A DNA stretch of 64,000 nt from Bacteroidota bacterium (GCA_963169745.1 CAUJCU010000017.1:248001-312000); one strand, 5' to 3'. Positions 8,103 through 17,757 are shown, numbered from the stretch's first letter. Made by a program: numbers and translations. The notes: generated from the letters alone by a model not told the origin.

Positions 8103-8648
8103 TTACTCGGCCATCTCATTATCAGATATATTGGCAATAAGTTGAAAAAACAATTCATCAACAAAGCCGCCTTTAACCTTATTCCACTGGTGTTTTTTAC
8201 CTGTTTGAACAAAACCAATTTTGGTAAACAAAGCCACACTAATTAAATTATCAGAATTGATGTTGCAATAAAGTTGATTCAGGTATAGAATAGAAAAGCA
8301 ATAATTACATAAAAGTTCCAATGCTTCTGAGGCGTATCCCTTGCCGCGATGTTGTGTATCAGCAATCAATATTCCCACTCCAGCACGTTGGTTGGCAGGG
8401 TCAAAATCAAACAAATCAATACACCCAATTGGGCCATACTTAGGTGTAGTTATAATTAATCGTAACTGCTTGGTAACATAAATATCGCGCTTTGAGTTTT
8501 CAATAAATTCTTTTATTGCAAATTTAGAATAGGGCGTAAGGGTGTTTGACAAATTCCAAATCTGAGCGTTGTTCTCCCAATGATAGAGTAAATCTAAATC
8601 GCTTGGCTCTACAGCTCTTAACGTAACTAATTGTCCTTTTAAGTGCAT
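8103..8648 (-). CDS. GNAT family N-acetyltransferase (RimJ/RimL-like)
   Basis: 181 aa, the usual size. The start VTLRAVEPSDLDLLYHWENN (residues 8-27) is typical of the Acetyltransf_3 group, which includes ribosomal-protein and spermidine-type acetylases. The acetyl-CoA pyrophosphate loop is RGKGYA (101-106), followed by SEALELL. Then comes the NxxSxxLFxKxGF pattern (DNLISVALFTKIGF). The substrate cannot be told from sequence. It begins 6 bp after the dnaE stop, so it is probably co-transcribed with dnaE. Confidence 0.88.
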   Translation of the reverse strand: MHLKGQLVTLRAVEPSDLDLLYHWENNAQIWNLSNTLTPYSKFAIKEFIENSKRDIYVTKQLRLIITTPKYGPIGCIDLFDFDPANQRAGVGILIADTQHRGKGYASEALELLCNYCFSILYLNQLYCNINSDNLISVALFTKIGFVQTGKKHQWNKVKGGFVDELFFQLIANISDNEMAE

Positions 8649-8654
8649 ACGATA

Positions 8655-11600
8655 CTAATTTAAGTGATATCTAATTTTATGATTATCCTCTATATATCTT
8701 ATCAAATTATCATTCAGATTTATTTTTATTCGAGGAGATTCTAATTCTATTTGTAATTCTTCTTTTTCGTCTTTAATTTTAAATAACAAAGAACAATCGC
8801 CCGGATACTCTTGAATAAGCTTATTAATTTGTAAAATAAAAGGCTCTGTTAAGTCGCTTAAATTTATATGCAATTCTATTCTTTTTGTTATTTTATATCG
8901 TACATCCGACAAGAGCATAACATTTACAGGAGTTATCCAAAACTCAGGCTGCTGGCTGGTACTATTATTACTTTTTCTTTCATCAACCTTTAAGGTTAAG
9001 TAAATATATAAACCTTCTTGTAAAAAATAATTTCTCCATTTTAAATAATTATCTCCGAATAGGTTTAACTGATAAGTTCCGGTTTTATCTTCGATAACAA
9101 AACGACCATAAGGCTTTCCTACTTTATTAACTAAATGTTGTACCTGACTGAGTACAACACCAAAAGTTAATTCTTTATTTTTTACGGCATTTAAATCTTC
9201 AAGTTCAGAAATAGTATTTCTACAGTAGTTTTTTATTTCAAAAGTATAATCATCAAGCGGATGGCCACTAATAAATATTCCAATAACTTCTTTTTCTTTG
9301 TTTAACTGCTCTAAATTACTCCAAGGCTCACAATAAGGAATGGCAGGTTCTGGCATGCTAACGGCTGCATCATCTCCAAATAATGAAACCTGAATACTGT
9401 TGCTATTATCTTGTGAGTTTTGCCCGTAACGTATTGCTTTTTCAATAAAAGTAGCGCTGTCTTTTTTATCTTTAAAAAAATACTGTGCCCGGTGCACGTT
9501 TACAAAAGAATCAAAAGCTCCTCCATAAGCTAAACCTTCAAATACTCGTTTGTTTACCGCTTTCATGCTGACTCTTCGACATAAATCAAATATAGAAAGA
9601 AAGGGGCCGCTATTTTTGCGTTTCTCAACTATTTCCTCTACAGCACTCTCTCCTACTCCTTTCAAAGCACTTAATCCAAAGCGCAACTGTCCCTTCTTAT
9701 TTACCGTAAATTTTGAAGCACTTTCGTTAATATCCGGCCCTAATACCTGCAATCCCATTCGTTTGCACTCTTCCATTATAAAGGCTGTTTGCTCAATATT
9801 AATTTGAGCATTTAAAACGGCTGCCATAAATTCGGCCGGATAGTGTGCTTTTAAATAAGCCGTATGAAAAGCAACATAGGCATAACAAGTAGCATGCGAT
9901 TTGTTGAATGCATAAGAGGCAAATGCTTCCCAATCTGACCATACTTTCTCGACTTTCTTTAGCTCATGCCCATTTTTTAAACACCCTTCAATAAATTTAG
10001 CTTTCATTTTTTGAAGTTCCTCCATTTTCTTTTTCCCAATGGCTTTTCTCAATCCATCTGCATCTCCTTTGCTAAAGCTTGCCAAACGCTGAGAAAGCAG
10101 CATAACCTGTTCCTGATATATGGTAATTCCGTATGATTCCTCAAGTAAATCTTTGGTTTCATCAAAATCGTAAGTTACTTCCTGTATTCCATGTTTTCGT
10201 TTAATAAAATCAGGAATGTAGCCCATAGGACCTGGCCGAAAAAGAGCAACCATTGCAATTATATCATCAAACTTATCGGGTTTTAACTCTTTAAGATATT
10301 TTTGCATACCCGGACTTTCAAATTGGAATACGCTAACGGTTTCACCATTTTGAAAAAGTTTATAGGTTAGTTCATCATCTAATGGAATATCATCGAGAAC
10401 AATTTTAACTTGATAGTTTTCTTGAATTAACGCCAAACTATCTTTAATGATACTGAGCGTTTTTAATCCTAAGAAGTCCATTTTAAGTAAACCGGCCGAT
10501 TCAATAACGCTACCGTCCCATTGTGTTACCCATAAATTAGCATCCTTTGAAACGGTTAATGGTAAATGCTCCGTTAAATCACTTGGTGCAATAATTACAG
10601 CCGAAGCATGAATACCTGTGTTTCGAATGGAGCCTTCTAATTTTAAGGCCTCTTTTAACACGGTAGCTTTTAAGCCGCTTGACTCAAAAATCCCTTTTAA
10701 ATCTTTGTTTTCTTCAATGGCTTCATGTAATTTAATTCCGGGCCTGTCAGACACCATTTTAGCCAGCTCGTTACTTTCGTTTAAGGGCAAATCTAATACC
10801 CGAGCTACATCTTTAATAGATGATTTTGCAGCCATAGTGCCATAGTTGATAATTTGTGCAACTTGATTTTTCCCGTACTTATCAATAACATAATTCAATA
10901 CTTTTTCTCTTCCAACATCATCAAAATCGGTATCAATATCGGGCATGGACTTGCGTTCCGGATTCAAGAAACGCTCAAAAAGCAAATTATACTTTATGGG
11001 ATCAATATTGGTTATACCAATGCAATATGCAACAGCCGAACCGGCTGCACTGCCTCGACCAGGACCAATAAGCACCCCCATATCGCGGCCTGCATTAATA
11101 AAATCGGAAACAATTAGGAAGTAGCCCGGAAATCCCATACTTTGTATGGTAAATAGCTCAAAGTTTAAACGCTCCTCTATTTCGGGTGTTATTTCTTGGT
11201 ATCGCTTTCGAGCTCCTTCAAAAGTTAAATATCGAAGATATTCATCAGCACTGGTAAATTTTTCAGGCAAGGGAAAATGGGGAACTAAAATATCACGCGT
11301 TAGATTAAGTGTTTGTACTTTATCCACGATTTCGCCTGTGTTATCAAGGGCATGCGGGAGATCTGGAAATGCTCCAAGCATCTCACTTTTCGTTTTAAAA
11401 TAAAACTGGTCATTATCAAAACCAAAACGGTATCCACGTCCACCTTCTTCATCTGTTGCAATGGGAGTGCTTTGTTTATCTCCTGTATTTACACATAATA
11501 ATATATCATGGGCATTGGAATCTTGCTGGTCCACATAATGCGAATCGTTTGAAGCTATAATTTTAACATGATATTTTTTGGCAAACCGTAGTAATACTTC

Positions 11601-12161
11601 ATTTACTTTATCCTGACTGGGTATATTATGGCGTTGCAATTCTATATAATAATCTTCACCAAAAATATTATACCACCATTGAAAAACAGCCTCTGCTTCT
11701 TGTTCTGATTTGTTCAGGATGGCTCTAGGCACCTCAGCCCCCAAGCAACAAGTAGTTGCAATTATTCCTTTATGGTATTTTAAAATAAGCTCTTTATCTA
11801 TTCGCGGCCATTTACTATATAAGCCATCAATGTATCCTAATGAGCATAATTTAATAAGGTTTTGATAGCCCTCTTCATTTTTAGCTAGCATAAGTTGGTG
11901 AAAACGCTTGTCTTTTAGCTCTTTTTTAAATTGCTTTTTAAAACGATCTTCAACCACATAAAACTCACAGCCAATTATGGGTTTGATATTATGATTGGCC
12001 GCCTCGGCAACAAATTTAAATACTCCAAACATATTACCGTGATCGGTAATTGCCATTGCCCGCATACCATCACTCTTAGCTTTATGAAGTAATTTTTTTA
12101 TATCAGCTGCTCCATCAAGTAGGCTATACTGCGTGTGTACATGTAAATGATTAAACTCCAT
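8655..12161 (-). CDS. dnaE: DNA polymerase III alpha subunit
   Basis: Replicative C-family polymerase, 1168 aa, close in length to E. coli DnaE. The N-terminal PHP domain starts HLHVHTQYSLLDGAA. The palm carries the catalytic PDIDTDF at residues 407-413 and KMDFLGLKTL further on. Fingers and the tandem HhH region follow (LSALKGVGESAVEEIVEKR). A consensus beta-clamp-binding motif QVSLF lies at 924-928, close to the position of the internal clamp motif in E. coli DnaE. An OB fold follows (GVVLSQV...GRFVIEDKTGTYQLNLFG). Its C-terminal tau-binding tail is short. It is the first gene of a unit with the GNAT gene. Confidence 0.97.
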   Translation of the reverse strand: MEFNHLHVHTQYSLLDGAADIKKLLHKAKSDGMRAMAITDHGNMFGVFKFVAEAANHNIKPIIGCEFYVVEDRFKKQFKKELKDKRFHQLMLAKNEEGYQNLIKLCSLGYIDGLYSKWPRIDKELILKYHKGIIATTCCLGAEVPRAILNKSEQEAEAVFQWWYNIFGEDYYIELQRHNIPSQDKVNEVLLRFAKKYHVKIIASNDSHYVDQQDSNAHDILLCVNTGDKQSTPIATDEEGGRGYRFGFDNDQFYFKTKSEMLGAFPDLPHALDNTGEIVDKVQTLNLTRDILVPHFPLPEKFTSADEYLRYLTFEGARKRYQEITPEIEERLNFELFTIQSMGFPGYFLIVSDFINAGRDMGVLIGPGRGSAAGSAVAYCIGITNIDPIKYNLLFERFLNPERKSMPDIDTDFDDVGREKVLNYVIDKYGKNQVAQIINYGTMAAKSSIKDVARVLDLPLNESNELAKMVSDRPGIKLHEAIEENKDLKGIFESSGLKATVLKEALKLEGSIRNTGIHASAVIIAPSDLTEHLPLTVSKDANLWVTQWDGSVIESAGLLKMDFLGLKTLSIIKDSLALIQENYQVKIVLDDIPLDDELTYKLFQNGETVSVFQFESPGMQKYLKELKPDKFDDIIAMVALFRPGPMGYIPDFIKRKHGIQEVTYDFDETKDLLEESYGITIYQEQVMLLSQRLASFSKGDADGLRKAIGKKKMEELQKMKAKFIEGCLKNGHELKKVEKVWSDWEAFASYAFNKSHATCYAYVAFHTAYLKAHYPAEFMAAVLNAQINIEQTAFIMEECKRMGLQVLGPDINESASKFTVNKKGQLRFGLSALKGVGESAVEEIVEKRKNSGPFLSIFDLCRRVSMKAVNKRVFEGLAYGGAFDSFVNVHRAQYFFKDKKDSATFIEKAIRYGQNSQDNSNSIQVSLFGDDAAVSMPEPAIPYCEPWSNLEQLNKEKEVIGIFISGHPLDDYTFEIKNYCRNTISELEDLNAVKNKELTFGVVLSQVQHLVNKVGKPYGRFVIEDKTGTYQLNLFGDNYLKWRNYFLQEGLYIYLTLKVDERKSNNSTSQQPEFWITPVNVMLLSDVRYKITKRIELHINLSDLTEPFILQINKLIQEYPGDCSLLFKIKDEKEELQIELESPRIKINLNDNLIRYIEDNHKIRYHLN

Positions 12162-12499
12162 TCTTAAAAATATAATATAACCGTTTTATATGATTGTAAA
12201 TTTACAAAGTATTAGCCCTTGTTTCCTATAGTGTTTAAAATTATTTAGCTTCTGTTAATTAATATCTTAAGCAATATTGGGTTTTCTGCAATGAGATTAA
12301 CAATTCAACCAAAAGGAAAGGCGCCTAAAGATGTAATTTATAGCACTTTTGTTAATATACAAATCAATAAAAAAAGACAAAATGACATTATTTTTAAATA
12401 AAACAAGCCATATTGTCGTTATTTTTAAAATAAATAGGGGTTGGAATAGAGATTGAAGATATCGTTTTAGTAAATTATTAATCTTTAAAAACAAACAAC
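12162..12499. other. Divergent dnaE/hsp20 intergenic region with candidate operator sites
   Basis: 338 bp between two divergent starts. TTGTAAATTTACAA (12194-12207) is a perfect 14-bp palindrome close to dnaE. TTATTTTTAAA occurs twice as a direct repeat (12388-12398 and 12419-12429), 31 bp apart or about three helical turns, upstream of hsp20. Both could be protein-binding sites. No clear TAnnTTTG box was found for either gene. Confidence 0.35.
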
Positions 12500-12949
12500 A
12501 TGACACTAATTAAATTTCAAAACCCAACATCAAAACGATTCTTTAACAACGACAGCATGTTTCCAAGCTTTGGAGGCGCTTTTGACAACCTATTCAAAAT
12601 GGATTACAACTATGGAGAAACACTGCCTTCGGTAAATGTTACCGAAGATGAAGCCGGGTATTATTTGGAATATCTAGTACCTGGATTTAAGAAGGAAGAA
12701 ATTAAGGTTTCTTTAGATCGAAATTTGTTAACTGTTAAAGCAGAGAAAAAAAGCGAAAACACCGAAGAAACGAAACGCTACACACGAAAAGAATTTAGCT
12801 ACAGTTCATTTAAGCGTTCGTTTACTTTACCTGAAAATGTAGCTTCAAGCAATTTAGTTGCGAAACACGAAAATGGAGTTCTTCACATTGAGTTACCTAA
12901 GATTGTAGAGAAAAAAGAAAGTGGTGAAAAAGAAATAGAAATAATATAA
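12500..12949 (+). CDS. Small heat shock protein, Hsp20/alpha-crystallin family
   Basis: 149 aa ATP-independent holdase chaperone that binds unfolding proteins. The N-terminal arm contains MFPSFGGAFDNLF. The alpha-crystallin domain runs from about residue 40 (PSVNVTEDEAGYYLEYLVPG) to 135, with the A-x-x-x-N-G-V-L signature as KHENGVLHIELPK. The C-terminal EIEII supplies the I-x-I motif used in oligomer assembly. It stands alone, convergent with the M43 protease gene across a perfect palindrome. Direct TTATTTTTAAA repeats upstream may take part in its control. Confidence 0.95.
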   Translation: MTLIKFQNPTSKRFFNNDSMFPSFGGAFDNLFKMDYNYGETLPSVNVTEDEAGYYLEYLVPGFKKEEIKVSLDRNLLTVKAEKKSENTEETKRYTRKEFSYSSFKRSFTLPENVASSNLVAKHENGVLHIELPKIVEKKESGEKEIEII

Positions 12950-12961
12950 GTTTCATTCTTC

Positions 12962-13003
12962 TAAATAAAAAAGGGTCGGTTTAAACCGACCCTTTTTTAT
13001 TTA
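12962..13003. terminator. Perfect 42-bp palindromic bidirectional terminator
   Basis: Every base from 12962 to 13003 pairs with its partner around a centre between 12982 and 12983. The G/C core is GGGTCGG...CCGACCC, flanked by six A/T pairs that give a U-run on both strands. It lies between the convergent stops of hsp20 and the M43 protease and would serve both. Confidence 0.92.
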
Positions 13004-13020
13004 TGGTTATATGGGGTTTA

Positions 13021-15102
13021 TTAATCAACTAGAACTTTTCTAATAATTTGGTGGTCTCCAACTACTATTTTTACCATATAAACACCAGATGATAAATTGC
13101 TTTTTTCAATTTTATAACTGCTTGTATTATCATTTTGAACTCCGTTAAAAACATCAGCTACTTTTCTTCCGGTTAAATCATGAATATTTATCGAAACCTT
13201 TTCAGCTTTAGAAAGTGTAAGAGTAATATTTGATTCATTTTGGAAAGGATTAGGTGAAATACTTATTTGAGTTTCAGGGTTTCCTAATTCATCTGTAGAA
13301 AGAACGCCAGTTATATTAATGTCATCCATATAAAAGTTATTAGTAAATAAGCCAGCAGCATGTCTAAATCTAAAGCGAACGTTAGCTACGCCATAAGTAG
13401 AAGGGTTTAGAGCAACAGAAGCTGTTGACCAGTTATCGGTTGCAGCAGGTACGTAAAAAGCGTTGGTTTGGCCTGCTTTAGCAAGATTGGCTCTTTTAAT
13501 AGTTAGCCTTGGAGTTCCCCAGTTGCGACCACAGTCGGTAGAGGCATAAATAGTTAAAGAATCACGCATTTCTGTAATATTTGTTGCCATAGTAGCTCCA
13601 ATGTATTTAAAAGTAAGGTTGATGTTGCTCATATATCTTAAATCATAAGAAGGAGAAATGAGCTCATCCACATCTCCCTGAGCTTGATTGAAACCGCTTA
13701 GCATCATACTGCTTGAGCCACTATAGGCACTGTTAGATACGCGTTGCCATTTTCTGCTGTTATTTCCGGGATTATTATTAATCCATTTCTCGGTCTGTAA
13801 AGCATCTTCAAAGCTTTCTACATAGTTTGCCGTGTAATCACTCCAATTTGGAGAAACAATTATATAATTATTATAAGTAATTGTATTACTACCTTGAGCG
13901 TTGGTAGCCGTAAGGGTTACAGGATAAACTCCCGGATCAGGGTAGGTTACATTTGGATTTTTAACCGTAGAGGACGATGGTGTGGCTCCAGGGAATGACC
14001 AATTCCACGAAGTAACTTCGCCATTAGAACTATTATCTTTAAAATTCACTAAAGTGCCCGAACAAATATATTTGCTGGTGGCATAAAAATCGGCTTTAGG
14101 TGCACATGGTGTTGGATTTAAAACTCCGGTAGCGGTTAAATTCTCGAGTGTCCACAAGTTATTTCTAAAAGATACATCACTATTCATAGCTGCCAACATA
14201 GCTTGTTTTTGTCCTTCGGTGTACATAAAAGAACAATAAGAATAATCCATATAGTTTTGATAATTTTCTTTTATACCTGGGGTACATACTGCAGAGTTTT
14301 GCGGTAATGGACAGGTAGTCCATCCTTTTGTAATTGGGGTATCTTGAATTCCATCATCGCCACAAGCCCCGCCCGGTTGGTTATTATCTCCCCAAGTATG
14401 AGAAAGGTTCATCCAGTGACCTATTTCATGTGTTAATGCACGGCTTTTTCCGGGTGATCCTGTACCCACCGAGCCAATATAATCTTGCAGTATAATAATT
14501 CCATCAACAGGAAATCCTAAACCACTAACCCCAGAAGGTTTATAAGCATATCCTGCCACGTCATCAGACATCTTTTTTACGGTCCAAACATTTAAATACT
14601 TTCTTCTGTCCCAAGGGTTAAGCTTGGCTTCATCATTACCCAAATAAGTAAGCGGACTGGCAATACGGTCAATTCCATTGGTACAGTTTCCATTGGGATC
14701 AATTTGTGCTAATTTAAATGTTATTCCAACATTAGCTATAAATGGCTTCATTTCCGGTATAACCAAATTGGTGTCAGCGTTAAGTAAATTATAATCTTCA
14801 TTTAAAATATTTACCTGATCAATAATTTGAGCATCGCTAATATTTTCAACACCATAATCATGAATAACGTGAAACACAATTGGGATTACTATGGAGTTTC
14901 TGTTTGTTTCTCCATAATGCTCAGCAACATATTGCTGAACGTATGCGTCAAATTGAGCTTGTTGTTGTCTTAGCTCCGGATGTTTCTGGAATAATGCTTC
15001 CTGAGCTTCTGAACTACCGCATTTAAAATTCTGGCTCATCCCTTGATTAGAGAAAGCTAATAAAGAAAAAGCGAGTACATTGCTAATGAGTAATTTTTTC
15101 AT
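13021..15102 (-). CDS. Secreted M43 family zinc metalloprotease with PKD domain and T9SS sorting domain
   Basis: 693 aa. Signal peptide (about 1-23, ending SNQGMSQ), then propeptide. The M43 (pappalysin/cytophagalysin) catalytic domain has the full zinc motif HExxHxxxxxH at residues 225-235 (HEIGHWMNLSH). It also has CxxDGIxDTP-like and NYMDYS downstream, the latter supplying the Met-turn. A PKD domain follows (about 334-415, WNWSFPGATPSS). Next is a jelly-roll/choice-of-anchor-J-like domain (about 425-610) with the YMDDINITG ending. A type A sorting domain (from about 617, ISPNPFQNES) ends in KVLVD. All catalytic residues are present, so it should be an active exported protease. The natural substrate is unknown. 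Confidence 0.93.
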   Translation of the reverse strand: MKKLLISNVLAFSLLAFSNQGMSQNFKCGSSEAQEALFQKHPELRQQQAQFDAYVQQYVAEHYGETNRNSIVIPIVFHVIHDYGVENISDAQIIDQVNILNEDYNLLNADTNLVIPEMKPFIANVGITFKLAQIDPNGNCTNGIDRIASPLTYLGNDEAKLNPWDRRKYLNVWTVKKMSDDVAGYAYKPSGVSGLGFPVDGIIILQDYIGSVGTGSPGKSRALTHEIGHWMNLSHTWGDNNQPGGACGDDGIQDTPITKGWTTCPLPQNSAVCTPGIKENYQNYMDYSYCSFMYTEGQKQAMLAAMNSDVSFRNNLWTLENLTATGVLNPTPCAPKADFYATSKYICSGTLVNFKDNSSNGEVTSWNWSFPGATPSSSTVKNPNVTYPDPGVYPVTLTATNAQGSNTITYNNYIIVSPNWSDYTANYVESFEDALQTEKWINNNPGNNSRKWQRVSNSAYSGSSSMMLSGFNQAQGDVDELISPSYDLRYMSNINLTFKYIGATMATNITEMRDSLTIYASTDCGRNWGTPRLTIKRANLAKAGQTNAFYVPAATDNWSTASVALNPSTYGVANVRFRFRHAAGLFTNNFYMDDINITGVLSTDELGNPETQISISPNPFQNESNITLTLSKAEKVSINIHDLTGRKVADVFNGVQNDNTSSYKIEKSNLSSGVYMVKIVVGDHQIIRKVLVD

Positions 15103-15414
15103 ATTGAATTTTAATTGTTTAATGTTTTTAGCGCTGTTTATAGTTAAAATATGGGGTAAAAATACTTAATAATTTTGAAATAAACTAATCTTTTCGTATT
15201 TTTTGTTAAATCATAGTGCCAAAATTTTCATTTGGTATCAATCAATAAATTGAGTTTTCGGTATTAATTCACTTTAAGTACGACTCTACTATTAAAGTAA
15301 ATTATGTTATACTTTAATTAATCCTGACAAATAAAGTGAAAATAAGTAAAAAAGTATGACCTAAGATTTGTAAACTTATAAACAATTTATTGGTGGCAAA
15401 TGGACTATGCAGAC
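15103..15414. other. Intergenic region between M43 protease and surE
   Basis: Divergent gap. AT-rich; I see no gene, hairpin or repeat worth naming apart from the surE promoter at its right end. Confidence 0.5.
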
Positions 15415-15446
15415 TTGCCTAATTTGTTTTATAGAAAGTAATTTTG
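15415..15446 (+). promoter_or_regulatory. Bacteroidota-type promoter of surE
   Basis: TTG (15415-15417), 21 nt, then TAATTTTG (15439-15446), matching TTTG/TAnnTTTG except for one base. Transcription would begin near 15453, 23 nt before the ATG at 15476. This argues against the longer upstream reading frame beginning at 15407. Confidence 0.6.
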
Positions 15447-15475
15447 TTTTTAAAAACATAAATTTGAATTTACTT

Positions 15476-16252
15476 ATGCCAAGAAATAAACCACTGATTT
15501 TGATAACAAATGATGATGGTGTATATGCACCGGGTATTAGAGCTTTAATAGAAACAATAAAACCTTTAGGTGATATACTCGTAATTGCACCAGACAAACC
15601 CCAATCGGGCATGGGTCATGCCATTACCATAAACTCTACTTTACGGATAAAAAAAATTCATGAAGAAACAGGGTATGCAGAATACAGTTGTAGTGGAACT
15701 CCTGTTGATTGTGTAAAAATTGCTGTAAATAAACTATTGCCTCGTAAACCAGACTTATGTTTATCGGGAATTAATCATGGTTCTAATTCCTCAATTAATG
15801 TTATTTATAGCGGAACCATGTCAGCAGCTGTTGAAGGATGTATTGAGTCGATCCCATCTATTGGTTTTTCACTATGTGATATTTCGGTAGAGGCTGATTT
15901 TGGAGCTTCTAAAAAAATAGCATATTCAGTTGCAAAAAGGATATTAGAGCATGGCCTCCCGGCAGATGTGTGCCTAAATGTTAATATCCCAAATATAGAA
16001 TACGAAAAACTAAATGGGATAAAAATATGCAGGCAAGCCAAGGCTAGTTGGGAAGAAGAACTTGATGAGAGAAAAGACCCCTCGGGTCAAAGTTATTTTT
16101 GGTTAACCGGTGTTTTTAAAAATTATGATCATGGAGCCGATACTGATGAATGGGCATTAGCTAACCAATATGTAAGCATAGTGCCCGTGCACATTGATTT
16201 TACAGCTCATCATACCATTCCCTATTTAAAAAATATCGACATTAAATTATAA
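15476..16252 (+). CDS. surE: 5'/3'-nucleotidase SurE
   Basis: Dephosphorylates nucleoside 5'- and 3'-monophosphates (survival protein E family). The chosen start gives MPRNKPLILITNDDG, which places the metal-binding Asp pair at the expected N-terminal position (TNDDGVYAPG). An in-frame ATG at 15407 exists but lies upstream of a good promoter and would add a non-family leader. Other signatures are APDKPQSGMGHAIT, CSGTPVDCVK and LSGINHGSNSS (metal and phosphate binding). At 258 aa the length is typical. It heads a plus-strand series: surE, a membrane protein 2 bp later, lpxB, SpoIID-like. Confidence 0.95.
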   Translation: MPRNKPLILITNDDGVYAPGIRALIETIKPLGDILVIAPDKPQSGMGHAITINSTLRIKKIHEETGYAEYSCSGTPVDCVKIAVNKLLPRKPDLCLSGINHGSNSSINVIYSGTMSAAVEGCIESIPSIGFSLCDISVEADFGASKKIAYSVAKRILEHGLPADVCLNVNIPNIEYEKLNGIKICRQAKASWEEELDERKDPSGQSYFWLTGVFKNYDHGADTDEWALANQYVSIVPVHIDFTAHHTIPYLKNIDIKL

Positions 16253-16254
16253 TT

Positions 16255-16554
16255 ATGGATACCAAATTAAAAAAAGCAGACCGGTTTTTAGTGGGTTTTA
16301 TAATCGGAATCATTGCACCCATAATAGTATTTATAATCTACTATAAAATGTATTATGATTTTATTCGAATTGATAGCTTTATTTTTGATGTTATGGTAAA
16401 AAATATTTTTGCTCCATTACTTAGTTTATGTGCTGTTATTAATCTGGGTATTTTTTATTTTTTTTATTGGAAATTTCTGAATTATGCCGCCCGAGGAGTT
16501 GTTGGAGCTACATTTATTTATGCATTTATAGTTATAATAATAAAACTTCTGTAG
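16255..16554 (+). CDS. Small membrane protein, three predicted TM segments
   Basis: 99 aa of strongly hydrophobic sequence with segments at about residues 12-31, 48-70 and 76-98. Charged residues are confined to the first ten positions. It begins 2 bp after surE, so it is very likely translated from the same message. lpxB follows after 83 bp. Its place between surE and lpxB suggests an envelope role, but I do not recognise a family. Confidence 0.7.
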   Translation: MDTKLKKADRFLVGFIIGIIAPIIVFIIYYKMYYDFIRIDSFIFDVMVKNIFAPLLSLCAVINLGIFYFFYWKFLNYAARGVVGATFIYAFIVIIIKLL

Positions 16555-16637
16555 CCTCAAACACTCAATGTAGTAGCACCTTAATAATATACTTAAACAA
16601 ATAATAATTTATCATTTGTATAAAATTTGGCAACCGA

Positions 16638-17756
16638 ATGAAATATTACATCATAGCAGGTGAAGCATCGGGCGATTTGCATGGATCCAACTTAATAAAA
16701 CAGTTAAAAAAGGAAGATTCCAATGCCTCATTTCGATGCTGGGGAGGCGATAAAATGCAAGAACAGGGTGTTTATTTAATTAAACACATTAAGGACTTAG
16801 CATTTATGGGATTTGTTGAAGTGTTAAAAAATTTAGCTACTATCCTAAAAAATTTACGATTCTGTAAAAATGATATTTTAAATTTTAATCCGGATGTGCT
16901 TATTTTAATTGATTACCCTGGATTTAATCTAAAAATAGCCTCATTTGCTCATAAAAGAAGTATTAAAGTTGTCTATTACATATCTCCGCAAGTTTGGGCA
17001 TGGAAAGCCTCACGCGTAAAGAAAATAAAAGCTACTGTGGATCGAATGATAGTTATTTTACCTTTTGAAGAATCCTTCTACAAAAAATATAATTATCCTG
17101 TTTATTATGTTGGGCACCCCCTACTTGATGCTATAGAGTTATTAAAAACAACGAGTAATACCCGAAAAGAATTTAATCACATCAATCAGTTAGATAATAA
17201 ACCTATAATTGCACTTTTACCCGGTAGCAGAAAGCAGGAAATAGCTACCATGCTGCCCGAAATGATAAAAATTCAAAATAATTTTCCTGACTATCAATTT
17301 GTTGTAGCCTGTGCCCCGGCCATAAGCAGCTCATTTTATTATGATGTAATTGGAACGCAAAAGATTAAACTTATTTATGATCAAACCTACTTCTTATTAC
17401 AACATGCCAAGGCCGCTTTAGTTACCTCAGGTACAGCAACTCTCGAAACCGCCTTGCTAAAAGTACCAGAAGTTGTATGTTACAAGGGAAATAAAATATC
17501 CTATCGTATTGCACGAAAACTTATTCAAGTAAAGTATATTTCACTTGTAAATCTTATTATGGAGAAAGAAATAGTGAAAGAGCTTATTCAGGACGATTTT
17601 AATTCAAAAAATTTATGTTTTGAATTGTCTAAAGTTTTAGATCCTGAAAACCAGCTTAAAATTAAACAAAAATATGATGAGTTAGAAATTCGATTAGGGG
17701 GCCCCGGAGCCTCCTTAAGAGCAGCAAAGCATATTATTGCGTTTCTAAACAAGTAA
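16638..17756 (+). CDS. lpxB: Lipid-A-disaccharide synthase
   Basis: Joins UDP-2,3-diacylglucosamine to lipid X to make the lipid A disaccharide; a peripheral inner-membrane GT-B enzyme. The N-terminus has the hallmark GEASGDLHGSNLIKQLK (residues 8-24). Later come FIGFVEV-like AFMGFVEVL, IDYPGFNLK, SPQVWAWK, VGHPLLD, LLPGSRKQEI and TSGTATLE. At 372 aa it is the normal length. With waaA at 38.5 kb it shows that the cell makes Kdo-lipid A. The next gene begins 1 bp after its stop. Confidence 0.97.
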   Translation: MKYYIIAGEASGDLHGSNLIKQLKKEDSNASFRCWGGDKMQEQGVYLIKHIKDLAFMGFVEVLKNLATILKNLRFCKNDILNFNPDVLILIDYPGFNLKIASFAHKRSIKVVYYISPQVWAWKASRVKKIKATVDRMIVILPFEESFYKKYNYPVYYVGHPLLDAIELLKTTSNTRKEFNHINQLDNKPIIALLPGSRKQEIATMLPEMIKIQNNFPDYQFVVACAPAISSSFYYDVIGTQKIKLIYDQTYFLLQHAKAALVTSGTATLETALLKVPEVVCYKGNKISYRIARKLIQVKYISLVNLIMEKEIVKELIQDDFNSKNLCFELSKVLDPENQLKIKQKYDELEIRLGGPGASLRAAKHIIAFLNK

Positions 17757-17757
17757 A

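Noticed and set aside
8051-8239. 62-codon minus-strand frame at the end of the GNAT gene
   Set aside because: It is another frame of the same GNAT coding sequence, not a frameshifted tail; the GNAT protein is complete at 181 aa.
9060-9080. Second beta-clamp motif (QLNLF) in the DnaE OB domain
   Set aside because: It lies in a core strand of the OB fold, so it is unlikely to be exposed; the motif at residues 924-928 is in the expected place.
12297-12506. 69-codon minus-strand frame in the dnaE/hsp20 gap
   Set aside because: Hydrophobic low-complexity product typical of AT-rich intergenic DNA, overlaps the hsp20 start region.
15407-15475. Longer SurE with 23 extra N-terminal residues
   Set aside because: A good promoter overlaps this stretch, and the ATG at 15476 places the catalytic Asp pair at the normal distance from the N-terminus.
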